From Ceratobasidium sp. AG-K (taxonomy: Eukaryota; Basidiomycota; Agaricomycetes; Cantharellales; Ceratobasidiaceae): 64,000 bases of DNA. Shown one piece after another: positions 47,087 through 59,840 of the stretch (its first letter is position 1; each line of letters begins with the position of its first letter). The notes beneath the pieces were generated by a model. The model worked only from the letters and a program-made list of their open reading frames with translations. It was not told where the DNA came from and ran no database searches. Both the position numbers and the translations under genes were made by a program. The stretch covers positions 5,560,571-5,624,570 of the forward strand of contig JAWNGF010000003.1 of assembly GCA_037039685.1 (NCBI GenBank), written 5' to 3'.

Positions 47087-50000
47087 TCTACAAGCGAAGA
47101 GTCCAGTTTCATTGTGTGTTACGACGTATTGCCTTCCAGCCAACGTACTTCCTGCCAGCAGTAGAAAAGATCTTAGCCTCATGGCGCGTGGTGCTTCTCG
47201 GCCCTACTCACAATCTATTATTTCACCAATGAGTTTAACTCCCACCTCAGTCCTACCAGGCAGCCGCATTCTACTTGCCACCTTCGTCCAATTTATTTCT
47301 CCCGTCAGTCGAGCGTCGCGCATCTACATCTCTTGTCTACTTACATACTGGAGTTTCGATACCCATCAATCAAATACAACCCGTCGGCCTCTTTAGTGCA
47401 CGCTTTTCGGTTTCTGAGGCGCCACTTACTTTCTGTTATCGCCATGTTTCGATACCGCAAGTAAGGACTGTCGGCATCTTGCCGTGAGCGAACACAGCGC
47501 GGTGACTCACCCTTTCTTCATCTATCGTCTGAGAGGTCGCACGTTGCCTGCTTGTTAGCACGCCTCATCCATGCCTTCTGGTGAATGAACCCACCCACTG
47601 TGGTTGTTTGAATGCCCACTCAGCTGATAGCAACATCATGTCAATGCAACGCTACTCACAGTCTAGAACAATGGCAATGGAATAACATAAGTGAATTACT
47701 TCCGGCGGCTCCATATCCATGACGCGCACTAACCCACTGGATTGCGTGGAAGGAGATGAGAGTTGACGCGACAATTATCATATTCACCATATCCCATTAT
47801 AGTGATGGTAATCAGCCTGGCGTCCACTCTACCAGGTAACTCCTACATACGGTCTGATGTTATGGAACACCGCGGGAGGGTAGCGAGTACGCGCACACGA
47901 GATCCATGCACTGATCAGCAGTCCTGTAGCCTGTGAGACATCACTTACTTGCTGATAAGGATATGGTACGCAAGAAGCAGGTTCGGTCGTTGGCCGTGAC
48001 GAGCGCAATCTTGGTCAGCTCCAGTCCACCCAGCAGCCCAGGTACGTACCATCTGTAGTCACCCAGGCCACACGTTGGAACGCAGATCAATCAGTGCCAT
48101 TCCCTCATCAGATTCATGCCTCGATTGGCACGAAGCACACATACCCCCTGCATTCGTGTGACCGTTCGAGCCGAGCCCGACAGTTCATCGACAGTCCCAG
48201 GGATGGTTAGCAGCATGCTCGGTTGAGGAACGGAACCAGCCCACCTTGTAGCCCCAAATGAATAGCAGTCAGTTGCCAGTCATGTTCGCATTGCCGTGTG
48301 TGCGTTCTCAAGGTCAGCGTTGTGCCCGACGATTACGTCCCACGCGGTGCACCCACACTCTACGGTAACGGTGGATCATTGAGCCACAGCAATCACCGGA
48401 TGAAGGAGGAGCAACGAAACGGTGCACTCACAGAATCTCTCCCCTCAACCTGAACAGGCGTGCAAGGAATGATTCGTCAACGCTCATCAGGGCTGCATAA
48501 CGACTCTTGCGCACCCACTGCGAAACCAGATGTCAGCAAACACCAGAGAGATATCAGACGCCTACGCACAACTATTTCAATCTCCATTGTCAGTTGGCTA
48601 CTCGATTCGATTAATCTTGGTGATCGTCGGCTTTCGTTCGCAGCTCGTTGTCAAAGGGCAAGAGCCTTCATCCCACGTGCAGGTCATTGCACAAAATGGT
48701 ACTGGGCGCCTATCACGTAACATTGCCAAAAGCAGAAGGTCAGGTTGTGCTGCAAATGTCCGCAACGATTCCAGTCACTAGGTGAGAACTCATCAGGATG
48801 GGTCAATCGATTACTATGAGCAGATGTTGGGTACACGTTCAACGCCCTCGAGCCCGTATTGTTACGGCAGTCAATCCACCCTCTACTTCATATGCCCCCG
48901 CCAATATGGCCGGACCTTTTCCCATAGCACCGTGCCGCCGACCTACCCTCCCCCTTGTGCCTCCTTTCGCTTTTGGCATCGAGTCCGGTCAACGGCCTAT
49001 TAGGGTGCTCGGCCCAGGATTGTTCTTCTTGTCGATTCCGATCGTCGACAGGGTCAGGTACACTTCGATGTGGCGCTCCCGATCGGTTTCGGTCCCGCCA
49101 TGAATGTTCGTCAACCAAATGGTCCAAGGCAATTACCACCATCATGCTGCCCGATAATATTCAAATAGCCATTGGCGTGCGTCGTTGCCGTATCAATTTC
49201 CCTGTGACGGCTTTAGGGGGGATAGGTCCGTGGACGCGGGTGCGTGTAGTTCACAAGGGCAGGGTCACGCATCGAGTGCTGTGGTTGGACCGATTCATCC
49301 GGTGGGACGTCGCCTTGGGACCATGATTGTTGGTCAAGGACGTAAAAAAAGGGCATGGGTGTCGTGGCATTTGGCCTCGCACGTCGACTTCCTGCCCTGC
49401 GACAACTCACGATGGTCGCTCCAGGCCCGAATCCTCTATTAATAGAACCTCAATTCAACGATATCGAGGAGCCATCAGTTGTTTCTGATGGATTTACTGA
49501 ACATGTGATGCAATGGCACTTTGGACAGGGGTTGGATACGGTCTGCGATGCTGATGTCAAGGCCGGAAGAACCCGGCCAGTTCACATTCATAAATAGGCA
49601 TCATTATAAGAAAATAAAATGGTTCAAATGACCTGATCGTTACTCAATAATTTGAGCCTGCATACGTGGAAACATACGCATATATTTTTTAGGGGTACGC
49701 TCTAAGCTTGTATACCAGAGTTAAGAGGTCTGAGCACACCATGTTATACGTCGACATAATATTATCAAGCTGACGTCGCCAGTCCGACAACGAGGGTGCT
49801 TTATAACTACTACTTGATATCTCAACAATCAATGGCCGAAAAGGAGGCAAACAAGGTAATAACGAAGCTTACCCATGTGCACAATGGAAGCTGAATAGAG
49901 GGGTGAGTATTTCTTAGCCACTGCTTAGTTTGAACAAATATACATCCATAAACGTGTGGCATCTTGAAGTGAATCAAGTGCCAAGTATCGTCGCTCGGCT

Positions 50001-50584
50001 TGGACTGATCAAGCCACACACCCTATTTTCCCCCTGTCAAAACAGACTCGGCAAAAGTTCATGTGCGGTTTCTTTCCTCGGAAGGATTCTCCATCAGCGC
50101 TGCATCTAGGCTTTGTGCCTCGGTGGTGCAGCTCGGTTATGAATTCCCGATGATCAGAATCTAAGCTGTGCCTCGGAGAAATTCAGGACCAGTGATAAGC
50201 AAAAGTCTCCGTCCTGGCTTACAATAGGTCCAGCCAGTGCGTGATTGTACTACTATCACTGATCTGAAGACATACCGGATTAGTAGTATACCCCTTGAGT
50301 CAAAACCTGCGAAGTAGGACTCGTTGGCTATGATAGATCCTTGATCTCCCTAATGGATACCTACCTTGTCCTCCCAGGCAAAGGATTCTGCTCCTGGGTC
50401 GATGTCGGGTATTCTGCGTGGAAAAGAGCCTTGCTAATTGCGCGTGACTACTCATTCACTCTGTTGAGACATTGTTGCACCGATTATTTTGCGGATCCAC
50501 GTTAGCGTGGACTATAAAATCAAGCTCAAGCAGTTGCACCTGACACAGGCAAACGGTCTTGCACTATCCTCTAACTCCGCTTCT
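47087..50584. other. Gene-empty flank of the satellite
   Basis: About 3.5 kb with no gene that I can support. Frames at 47112-47396, 48460-48720, 48798-49103 and 48955-49326 overlap in different phases and lack recognised domains. The sequence is not visibly repetitive. From 49600 to 50500 it is AT-richer and likely includes the promoter of the CBM1 gene. Confidence 0.4.
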
Positions 50585-51609
50585 ATGATCATGCGTGCTT
50601 TATTGACTGTTTTTGCTCTTGCCTTGTCTCTGCCTTCTGCATTAGCACAAGCTCCGGTAACAGCAGTTCAGCCGTGGCAACAATGTGGTGGAATTAGCTG
50701 GTGCGCGTAGTTCCGAAATATCGAGGCATTTGCTGATGGAAATTCTATAATCTAGGGGGGGCGCAACAACGTGTACTGACGGCCACATTTGCCGTAAATA
50801 CAATGAATGTACGTACCATAGGCTCATCCTTCGCGGCTGCAATAAGAGCTTCCTCTAGACTACAGTCAATGCATTCCTGCACCGGTGTTAACATCGACCA
50901 CCATAACATCTCCCCCCGCGGATACGCCCACCCCGACCACAGCAGGACCAGTTACGACTACAACTGGAACAGGTTGCGGTCCTTGGCGCGCAATGATGGT
51001 TAGTTCATATTGGGTTCATTGAATCCTCAACTTTGGTGCTAAAAATGCGGAAATCAAGCCTCGATCGACCGGACCTGCAATCCGTGCCACCGATGGTTGG
51101 GCCGCTGGATTATATCTCCAAAGGAGTAGGTACATTGGTTGAATCTGGGAGATAACAAACTCAATTGTATTCTTTAGACGGTTCAGCAACGCTCGGGCCT
51201 GCCTCGTCAAGGGGTTGGTTCCTTCCGGCTTACAGCATGTACTTATCGCGCCATCACTTGTTGATTATCTACCTAACTAATGGTTCACATTTAGTCGTCT
51301 GATATATGCCGATTGTCCCCGGTACCTGTTCCTTAATATCCATGAAGCGAGTACATCGTATAAACCGTAAGGGCGTAAATATTACTCTAGCGGAGTGTTT
51401 ATTAATCACGCTTAAATGACAGGCTCGCGTTCGAGGTGACGATGACAACCGATACTTGGAGAACTGCTGCTGGCACCGGCATAATTGGCACTGCGACTGG
51501 GGCCGATACGTTTGTTGCCTGTGCAGACGGCGCATTATATTTGCAGACCGGTAGTCAAATGCCGGCAGGAAACTGCACTACAACTCACTTGGCCATCGCT
51601 TACAACTAA
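50585..51609 (+). CDS. Secreted CBM1 protein with unknown C-terminal domain
   Basis: A signal peptide (MIMRALLTVFALALSLPSAL, cut near ALA) leads into a family 1 carbohydrate-binding module. It is assembled over introns 50701-50755 and 50809-50858 as QPWQQCGGISW, GGATTCTDGHICRKYNE and YYSQC, with the aromatic and cysteine pattern of fungal cellulose-binding domains. A Thr/Pro linker follows. Downstream pieces include STGPAIRATDGWAAGLYLQR and, last, FVACADGALYLQTGSQMPAG, ending at the stop 51607-51609. I do not recognise this domain. Intron positions after 50998 are unsettled, and the middle exon can be read in two frames, so the 3' half may be damaged. A cell-wall or cellulose-associated role is inferred from the CBM1. 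Confidence 0.65.
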
Positions 51610-52783
51610 ACAGTGGAGTGTCGCTATGAACCCACCTACTGTGGGGTGACACGGAGTCGGAGTTTGTAGGGCCTAAGATAAACTGTTTAATTGTCCCTAG
51701 AAGGTGTCGTGTCTGGTTTCCCAATTCAGTTTGCACATTGTTAGCAAGCTTATGCGTCCGGTTCATCGAGTTTGGTCAGTACATGAAGTCGCATTTATCA
51801 AGCAAGATGTGTAATACCGCGACTCAGGAACCTCCTGAAGCGGGTTGCTTAATCGACGGCGCTCAGACTCAGGCTCAGTCCATGGTGTCCTATAAGCAGC
51901 TGCCGAGCAACACCAAGTCCAGTACTTCCTCCGACACGGTGCAGACCGATCTCGACTTAGGCGTGCCCTTCAACGAGGCCTCGGTTGAAGCCGAGCCAAC
52001 GACTTCGATGGACTCGGAGACACGCAACACCAAAGGCAAGACACTATCAAAGCGCACTGGGAAGGCCGCCGGATAGGTGGTTGGGTGGTATTTTCGAGAC
52101 TATGCAGACTGGTCATAATCTCAGAGAGTACAACTCAAGACGAAAGACCCCACACACTACCGCCATATAGGTTTTAATATTGAGAGCTGAAACAAAAGTT
52201 GTGCTCGGAAGTACCGCTCACCGATGCACAAAAAATTGAGACCTGCCAACGTCTCGTCAGTGAATATGTGGGATTATTTTCTATGTGGCTTAAAATTTTG
52301 TGCTTCTAGCCAGTGGTGATTGACTTAAGAGTCAAGACTTGAGGCAGTGTTGCGGTGTCGTTTAGGTAATGTGGCTAAATGCACAAGTTTGGCACCGACC
52401 TTGCAACGTTTTGGACGTTTCAGGCAAAGGCTGACGCGGGTAGCACGCACGCATGCGTGCGCGTATAGTTCAAATTGAATTGCTCCAAATGCGGATTCAA
52501 AAACAGCATCGTGGCCACTCGCAAGCACTGGCCGTCAGATAGGACTGGTCACAGCGCATTTTCATCACAATGGTAGTGAATAGAAGCGGTCTTGAGGTGG
52601 AAGACCAATCAGATAGCATCCTGAGTTAGGGAGCAAACATACACACACAAACCTTAGTGCTGCACGCGTTTATGTAAGCGACGTTAGCAACAGTTAGGTG
52701 CAGTACCGTATTTGCTCCCACCACCTCACTTCGTGTGTGCTGGCGTGTCCACCAGCCAGTTTCAATACCGAACCACTACTATC
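51610..52783. other. Spacer with one small orphan ORF
   Basis: About 1.2 kb between two plus-strand genes. One frame at 51783-52076 (97 codons from ATG, MKSHLSSKMCNTATQEPPEA...) is Ser/Thr-rich with no domain or signal peptide and is doubtful. The rest shows no coding signal. Confidence 0.4.
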
Positions 52784-54302
52784 ATGGGGGTACTAAAAGA
52801 CGAAACACGTCCTCGGCGTTTTGCAGTTATCGGAGCAGGCGGCGCCTCAGGGCTTGCGACACTGAAGGCCTTCGCAGATGAACTCTACGACCATGTCCGA
52901 GCTGGCGATTGTGAGATCGTAGGATTTGAGCAAAGACATGACATAGGAGGTATTTGGTACGTTCGGTTTGCTGAAAATTGGTTGCCTAATGTCTTAGTGC
53001 TGTGAACCGTGCAGGTTGCCAGAACCACGGCCACATCCTTTGGAGAAGGAATGGCCCGACTCACCAGTATACGACTCCTTGATGACAAATATACCACATC
53101 CTATCATGTGTTACTCTTCTCACTTGGCTGCCCCATCCACGCCCCTAATCACTACCACTCAGACGATCAACGACTATATGCAAAGCTATATCGATAGGTT
53201 CAATATACGTCAGTACATTCGATTTAACTCCCGAGCCACAGCAGCCACCTGGGACTCTTCTACTCACCAATGGAGAGTCGCTTATCAGTCGGTTGGTTCA
53301 AATATGGACCGGTCACCAACAGAGAACGTCTCTTATTTCGACCACTTGCTCGTAGCCAACGGCCACTTTGGACATCCATTCATCCCAGAAATCGATGGCC
53401 TGCAGGCTTGGGCCGCATCGGGGTCCCGAAGTTATCTGCACGCGATATGGTATCGCAACCCCGAGCCATACCACGACCGCAACGTTCTTGTGATTGGCGC
53501 AGGGCGCTCTGGAATGGATATAAGCCGGGAGATCTCACTGATAGCCAAGAAGACGGTTCACTCGGTTCGCTCGCTTGGAGACCAGGATTTCGAACACATC
53601 ATTCAACGAGGGGGCATTTCTCACCTTTCACCCGACGGGTTTGTACACTTTAGAAACGGCAAACGCGAATATGTCGATCGCATCATTTTTGCCACAGGTT
53701 ACCAATTCGACTGCTCCTTTTTAACTCAGCTCCCAGTGCATGAGCCTCGAGAGACATCGGACCACCTATATAATTCACGGTTCCACATATATCCCCTTGC
53801 GCTCCATACGTTTCCCCTCCAGGCCGCTTTTCCTCCGAACTCGCTTGCATTTATCGGCGTTCCTGTAGGAGTCTCCTTCACTTTGTTCGAGGTACAAGCT
53901 ACCCTTGCGATTCGCCAAATGACCGGTCGAGTATCTTTGGACTTTGATTATGAGTTATCACAGACCGTCAAACGCAACGACGAGCTACGGCAGCAACACA
54001 CTTGTCCCTTAGAAGTGGCACGGCGCATGCATCGGTTTGATCTCGCCACGGCATATGATTTCGTTGACTTCCTCTCAGAAAAAGCACACGACCCTAGGCG
54101 TATTCCCGAGTGGAAACGCAAGCTCATGCCGGAATCACAATTAATACGTGCTGAGTGGCTCGACTTGGAAAGACTTGGCCTGGCCAGCTCCTGGGTCCAG
54201 GGAGTGGGAGAAGGTGGAATTGAAGAATGGGTGGAGCTTATGTGGCGGGTTGTGAATCGCTCTAGGGAAAAGCAACGTCGGGAATTAACCATATTAATTT
54301 AG
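52784..54302 (+). CDS. FAD-dependent flavin monooxygenase-like (FMO family) enzyme
   Basis: Model: join(52784..52956,53015..54302), 486 residues; the single intron splits the Trp codon of GGIW. An FAD-binding GxGxxG (GAGGASG, residues 17-23) is followed by EIVGFEQRHDIGGIW. A second Rossmann motif for NADPH (GAGRSG, about 219-224) lies after LLVANGHFGHPFIPEIDGL. RIIFATGY, the ATG-type motif of FMO and BVMO enzymes, follows. FMOs use NADPH and O2 to oxygenate N, S or carbonyl groups; the substrate is unknown. No signal peptide is present, so it is probably cytosolic or ER-associated. It converges on amidohydrolase B. Confidence 0.9.
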
Positions 54303-54509
54303 GAAAAATAGAGGATTTTGCCGCTGCTTGCGATCCGGCGTTAAATCCATTTATCACGTCGTGATCACGTAGCAAGCTCCGAATACTGCTTCAAATCCAG
54401 AACACCCACAACTAAACATAACCGCAGAGTCTCCCATGACGATACTGCGAGCAAATTAACTATTATTTTAAGTGTGGCATCGACAGACATTCACGCAGCC
54501 TCCTGGTCA

Positions 54510-57500
54510 TCAGTACAGTGCATCCCTCTCCTTCCCAAGATTGAGGAAAACATCAACCGTCGCACGAGCGGCAGACACGACTGCAACAGGTCGACTAGAA
54601 ATATCGAAGCAGTCCCCACCACGGTACGCAACCAAGTCGCCCAATGCGTCGTTACCCTCCAAACCGAGCAACCTTTCAAATAACTCGTCAGACCCTCCTG
54701 GATGCAAGGGCGGTTGGGAGGACATACTTTTGCAAGTTGGTGGTGCCGAGAGCGAGAGCCTGATGCTTGTCGATACTTCCATTCGATTCAAGTGCAGCCT
54801 GTTCAAACGAATTAAAACCTCATGTATATGGGTCGAGGAGCAGTGCGTACCCATCCGATATCAAACCGCGCGTTTCGGGCCTCCCAAGCTTCGACGATAC
54901 CCACTCCGACAGTGACGTTTGCCTTTAGCAATGCCGAGATCAACGAGTCCTTGCTCAACGGCGGGCCAGGTAGACTGTCCAATCGCAATTAGGAAATGTC
55001 TGAAATGGTCTGAAACAAGCACTCACATCCTGAGTTGGTCCCAGCTGGCAGGGAAGCTCCTTGTCGGAATGGTGATTACGCCGACGCCTGCAGCTGCAAT
55101 CTCCTTCGCGATGAGGTGCGCTTCGGTCGCGCCCGCAAAAGTAATACGAAGAGGCTGGGACGGCGACGTAAGATCCTCAATTTCAGCTTTGAGCTCCAGC
55201 AAGGTGGCCATATCATCAGCCTTGTGAACGGTAATGACCAGAGGAACTTGTCCCTAAACGTATTCGCGTCAGGACGGAACATCAATATCACAGCCGTGGG
55301 TGAAGCACATACATCTAAGGCTCTCCCAACCAGGCTGTTCGAGTTCTTCTCGGCAACATTCTTCAAAAGCAACCGACGGAGAGTTGCGATCTGGGTGGAA
55401 ACGCTCACGCCTCGACCATGTCCGATAGTCAGATGCAACGCCGACGCCGACTAGATGATAGCCGTTAGTCATACGTCACTTCAGGTCTCAAAGATAGACT
55501 CACGTTCACGATTGCTCCGTCCTCGAGCTTGTGCCCAGCTCCGGTCCTAAACGCCACACCGGCCCCGGAGAACATCCCTCTCGAGACAGGTGCGGTGACG
55601 GCTGTAGTCACACCAGCACGGTGAGCCAACCTAACATTTACCTCAATTAGCGCCGGCGCCCAATAGCAATTCAGTAGAATACTCACAGCGTATCGCGTCC
55701 AGCAAATGAAAGCCCGTCCACAGCCCTCACAACCAAACCATCGCCACCCGCAATCTCCGGTACACCACTCTTGCTCAACGGATCCGGCACCTTTCCATCA
55801 TTCGTCGACGCCTCAGCCGCGATCTCCACTAAACCCAAAGGAGCGCCGTACGAGATCAGACCAGGAGACAAGCTTCCATGGTCGAGGTCAATGACGGTTG
55901 CGTGCGCGAGGGGCGTCGGACACTGGACGTTGGTTCCAACACAAACAACCTGGCCCTTGGAGACGACCACGACGCTTTCAGATGGGAGGGACTGTTGCTG
56001 GAGTTCGCCCGACTTCTGGGACCACAAGTCCTTGACCCGAGTGAACACTACTGTCTCTGTCTTGTCCTTTGCGAGCTCGGTTGTGAGCGGAGGAAGACCC
56101 TCATATTTGATTGCCGCGTCTGGTGCGTTGCCCCAGTCAGGAGTAGCAGGGATGCGTTGGAACGTGCTAGGTTTGGAAACGACGACAGGGTCCGAGAGCT
56201 GAGCGATTCCGTCGATGTAGAGCTGCTTGGGGGTGGCGCCGAGAGTGAGCGGATGGGAGTCCCAGACGATAACATCTAGAACGAATTAAATGTGTTAATT
56301 CAGCCCAAAAGATTATCCCAAGACAGCCTACCAGCATCATAGCCTAGCTTAATGCGGCCCAGCCGGTGTCCGAATCCAGCAACCTCGGCGGGCGTTGTAA
56401 TAACAGAGGAGAGAGCAGGTCCAGCCGGGAGCCCATAGAAATGCGCCTGGGCGGCTTCGTAGAGCAGGTAACGAGAGTTGAGAACGGGATGATCCGACTA
56501 ATGAATTCAAATTAGGAGATAAACAGAGCCCCAGGGGACGTCAACGGACCTTCATGACGATCCTCAATCCATTGTCGTGCAGAATCTTGGGAGCAAACTC
56601 GGAACCGCGGTAAGCCTCGCGTTTGTACCTTCGCAAGATTAGCCTCAATCTCTAATTCAGTGAAATAGCTAACTCACCGGGCGTTGGTAGCGAATAACGC
56701 AACAGCGGGCGGAACATCTCCCCATGCACGCTTGATCAAATCAGGGACTAGATATGCCTCGTGTGCGTGGTGGAAAGCCGCAACCGGGAACTTGAACTCG
56801 TGAGTGAGCTGCAAGAAATGGATGAGTAGGAAGAAACATTGAACGAAACGGATGGGCTCGTACCCTAACAATCCCATCCAGGTCAACTAAAAACGCAAAT
56901 CATCAATACCAATAACTAATGCATAATGGAGTGACATACCAGCTTCGTAGCAGTGGATGTTGACTTTCACGCGACCTCTCAGCACGTCAACCAGTGCTTC
57001 AAATTGCAAATCCTCTGGATAATCCTCCTTCAACCAATCGACTAGAACCAAACGGAATGAGGAACAATCATCGGTAATGCTATTTTTACGACTCACCTGT
57101 CCCAGCCTCGGCACGGTCGCAAAACTCGTTCTGCTTGTGCAAAATATCCCGCGCCGAACTATACGCCTGACGGAACTCCCAGATACTGTCCATACGCGTT
57201 TGGCCGTAGACCCTAGAAGGGTTCTCGCCGCACTACAAACACCAGCCAATCAGACTCGTCGGTCAATGTGGAGGCGGCCGAGTCGGCACGACGTACCGCA
57301 TGCTTCATATGCCGCCATCTGACGCCATTAGCTTCTTCCCGCGTGCCATTGATATGGAGCGTCGCTGGGGGTTCGAGGACCATTGTGCTTGGGCTGGCGC
57401 CGGGAGACTTGCGGATTTTGACGACAAAGGCTTGACCGCCGATGTTGTCGGCGCTACCGGGAAGGATCAGGGACGTAGCTACTCCACCCGAGCGAGAAAG

Positions 57501-58213
57501 CGCGAATGCCTCATCGTGAGTGTTGAAGGCGTCGAGAGAGCGGAGATAGGGCATTACTGGCGCTTTCAGCGAATTGGTGTCATCCGAGCCTAGTTGATGT
57601 TCGTTAGCGGACACCAAGTCACGACGAGAGCAAACGTACCTCGAAGTTCGGGGACGCTGTCAACACCCAAATGACTGTGCATGTCATTGATGGCTGGAGA
57701 TAACAATGTAATTAGCGACTACACAGCATGAGTTATTGTGAACGTACCAGGCGACACCCACGCTCCTTGCACATTCTTCACAACCAGTTTGGGGCCGACC
57801 GCATCCAACATGCCGGGCGGAACCCGACCCACAGCTTTGATGATGCCCTTGTCCAGCAACAAATCTCCCACTATGACCTCGTCTCCATTATCTCCACCAG
57901 TCCAAATTGTCGCATTCTGCAGCAGAGTCGGAGGCGTGCCATGCTCCCATCGCTCAGACTCGGTTCGACTCCAGAAGCTTGCGGGAGGTCCTGGCTTGAG
58001 GTTGTGTGACTTGCATTTGGAAAGCGCCGTGAGAGCGTGGGGAGGAAGTGGACGCGACTTGGGAAGATGAGGCAGGCTCAAAGCATTAAACGCAACGAAT
58101 CCGAGGGAACCAAGTGCGACGAGACCAAGGGTATTGGCCTTGATAGATGACTTTGGCTTCCTAGTAGCAGGTACAGGAGGCGGGAGCATCGAGTCCTTGC
58201 TGGCCATGGTCAT
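54510..58213 (-). CDS. Membrane-anchored tandem amidohydrolase, copy B
   Basis: Paralogue of the gene at 11326, in opposite orientation. Start candidates are in-frame ATGs at 58264, 58213 and 58207; 58213 (MTMASKDSML) is used. A transmembrane segment (LGLVALGSLGFVAFNALSLP) precedes TLLQNATIWTGG and DMHSH (HxH, created by a splice after AWVSP). Next come SADNIGGQAFVV, GENPS, LEALVDVLRGRVKVNIHCYEA, FHHAHEAYLVPDLIKRAWGD and a C-terminal half with PGLISYGAPLGLVEIAAEAS, again without an HxH pair. It ends RDALY at the stop 54512-54510, slightly longer than copy A. Introns fall at the same places as in copy A where checked, so the copies arose by DNA duplication rather than retroposition. The substrate is unknown. 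Confidence 0.9.
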
Positions 58214-59534
58214 GGTCAGCTCGAGATGAAGGTAATCGAAGCCCGTCATTCGGTGATTGATCAAGGGAAGCGCTTCACGTGATCAACCTGGGTCGCGCTT
58301 GGACCAAGTTTGACATTGGCACCAGCGTCTACGCGTCTCATGAGAACTGAAATTATCTAAATCTCAAAGTTGAATATGACTCGGACTATCTCAGACGACA
58401 CTTGGACAAACTAACCGACAGACGTATGCGCCCGAGGGCCGGACTGATTAGATTCTTTGACGAAGACTGACGAAATTTGAAGCGGTTCGCACCAAATCAC
58501 CTACTCATCGCTCCCTTTGATATTTTGGGCTTGAGCATCTTGATTCTGTAAGACTAAGCTTGTTCATAACGACTCGGTTCCTTTACGTTGAGACATTGAC
58601 AGAACTAACATCAAGAAATGACTATAGTCAAGAATGGATGGACCTCAGGCTGCCTTAAAAATTCGAGGCGACTTTACACTACATCCATCACCTCATCTAC
58701 CTAACAGCTCTCTAGACGTTGCATACCGAGGATACAGATACCTGGCAACATTCAGACAGGACCCGGATAGTCTACCAGCCTCTTTGAACCAGACCAACGG
58801 GCTATCTGCCGGTCAGACAGCGGTCTGGGCATAAAGCGCGTTGATAGATCACGTCAAAAGAGGAAGCCTGTTCCAGATGCTTCTCAAGGGTCGCCCGGTC
58901 TTACGAGCTACGAAGAAAACCAACGGGTTGGCTTATAAATTCATGAGCGGCAAAGAAGCCTTGTACAAGTTCATCCCGCTCCGAGACCTCTCCCGGCCAA
59001 GGGAACCCCGGACTCGGTTGGTTGGGCCAATCACGTTGGAGGGAGGCTCCTGCAAGCTCGTTGAAACCGCCAGCGATTCTGGTCATATCAGGCTGAGGCT
59101 GTATGGCTAGGTGCTGAAATACAAGATGGAATAAATTGATATAAATTGATGGCACAAGTGTGTCTAGTCACCTGACGTGTGGGAAGACTGAGGCTGACGA
59201 GCATTGTTGTATAGCATCAGGAGCATTCAGAGATGAGTATTTATCTTATTTTGGGTCCCTCATCTGCGATCATGTTGCATGTATGCGCAGTTATTGTCAT
59301 ACGATTTGTGATTCACCATGAGTTACCCATATTGCGTTACCAGTTTCAAATTCGCACCTGGTGGGGCGAGGTTGGTCTTGAGCGAGCCGTGATTTTTTGG
59401 CACCAAACTCCAAACGGTTTACAGGTATACTGTCATAGAAGAGATTCCCAGAAGAATTAGAAACATTCGAAAGGTCCACAATGACTAAATTGGGATTTAC
59501 GAAATCTGGGATTAGACTTCTCCACGTGTCGTGC
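58214..59534. other. Spacer with unassigned frames
   Basis: About 1.3 kb. Plus-strand frames 58634-58834 and 58841-59110 lie in the same stretch and minus-strand frame 58901-59155 overlaps them. None carries a recognisable domain. They could be fragments of an old element, but there is no direct evidence. Confidence 0.35.
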
Positions 59535-59616
59535 GGCTATATAGTGTAGTGGTTTAGCACTCGGGATTTTGAAAACCAAACTTCCCGCGACCCAGGTTCG
59601 AACCCTGGTATGGCCT
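59535..59616 (+). tRNA. tRNA-Gln (UUG) with a 9-nt intron
   Basis: A full cloverleaf can be drawn: acceptor GGCTATA with TATGGCC (one G-T pair), D arm GTG/CAC with a TAGTGTAGTGG A box, anticodon stem CGGGA/TCCCG, and T arm CCAGG/CCTGG with loop TTCGAAC (B box GGTTCGAAC). The 16-nt span between anticodon stem halves gives a 7-nt loop with anticodon TTG, plus a 9-nt intron at the canonical position after base 37. T runs for Pol III termination follow at 59622-59625 and 59670-59675. Confidence 0.9.
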
Positions 59617-59840
59617 AAAGGTTTTGCCCGTTTCACGAGGCAAGCCCCAACGCCGGGCGTCAGTAATCGTTTTTTATCGGTAGGACGAAGTGGGACTCTA
59701 GTCTGATGAATTATCTTTTGTTTATCGGCGTCTTGTCCGATTCCACTCGCCAGCATAACCGGCGCTTACGTCCAGCTTGGCTGTCAACAAGCGCCTGATT
59801 GGTTTTCTCTTCGTTCAAACTTCCACTAGTCGCCTCATGA

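Noticed and set aside
48990..49130. Weak resemblance to a stomatin/prohibitin segment (VLGPGLFFLSIPIVDRVRY)
   Set aside because: The match is about 20 residues, ends at once in unrelated sequence, and has no flanking homologous exons on either side.
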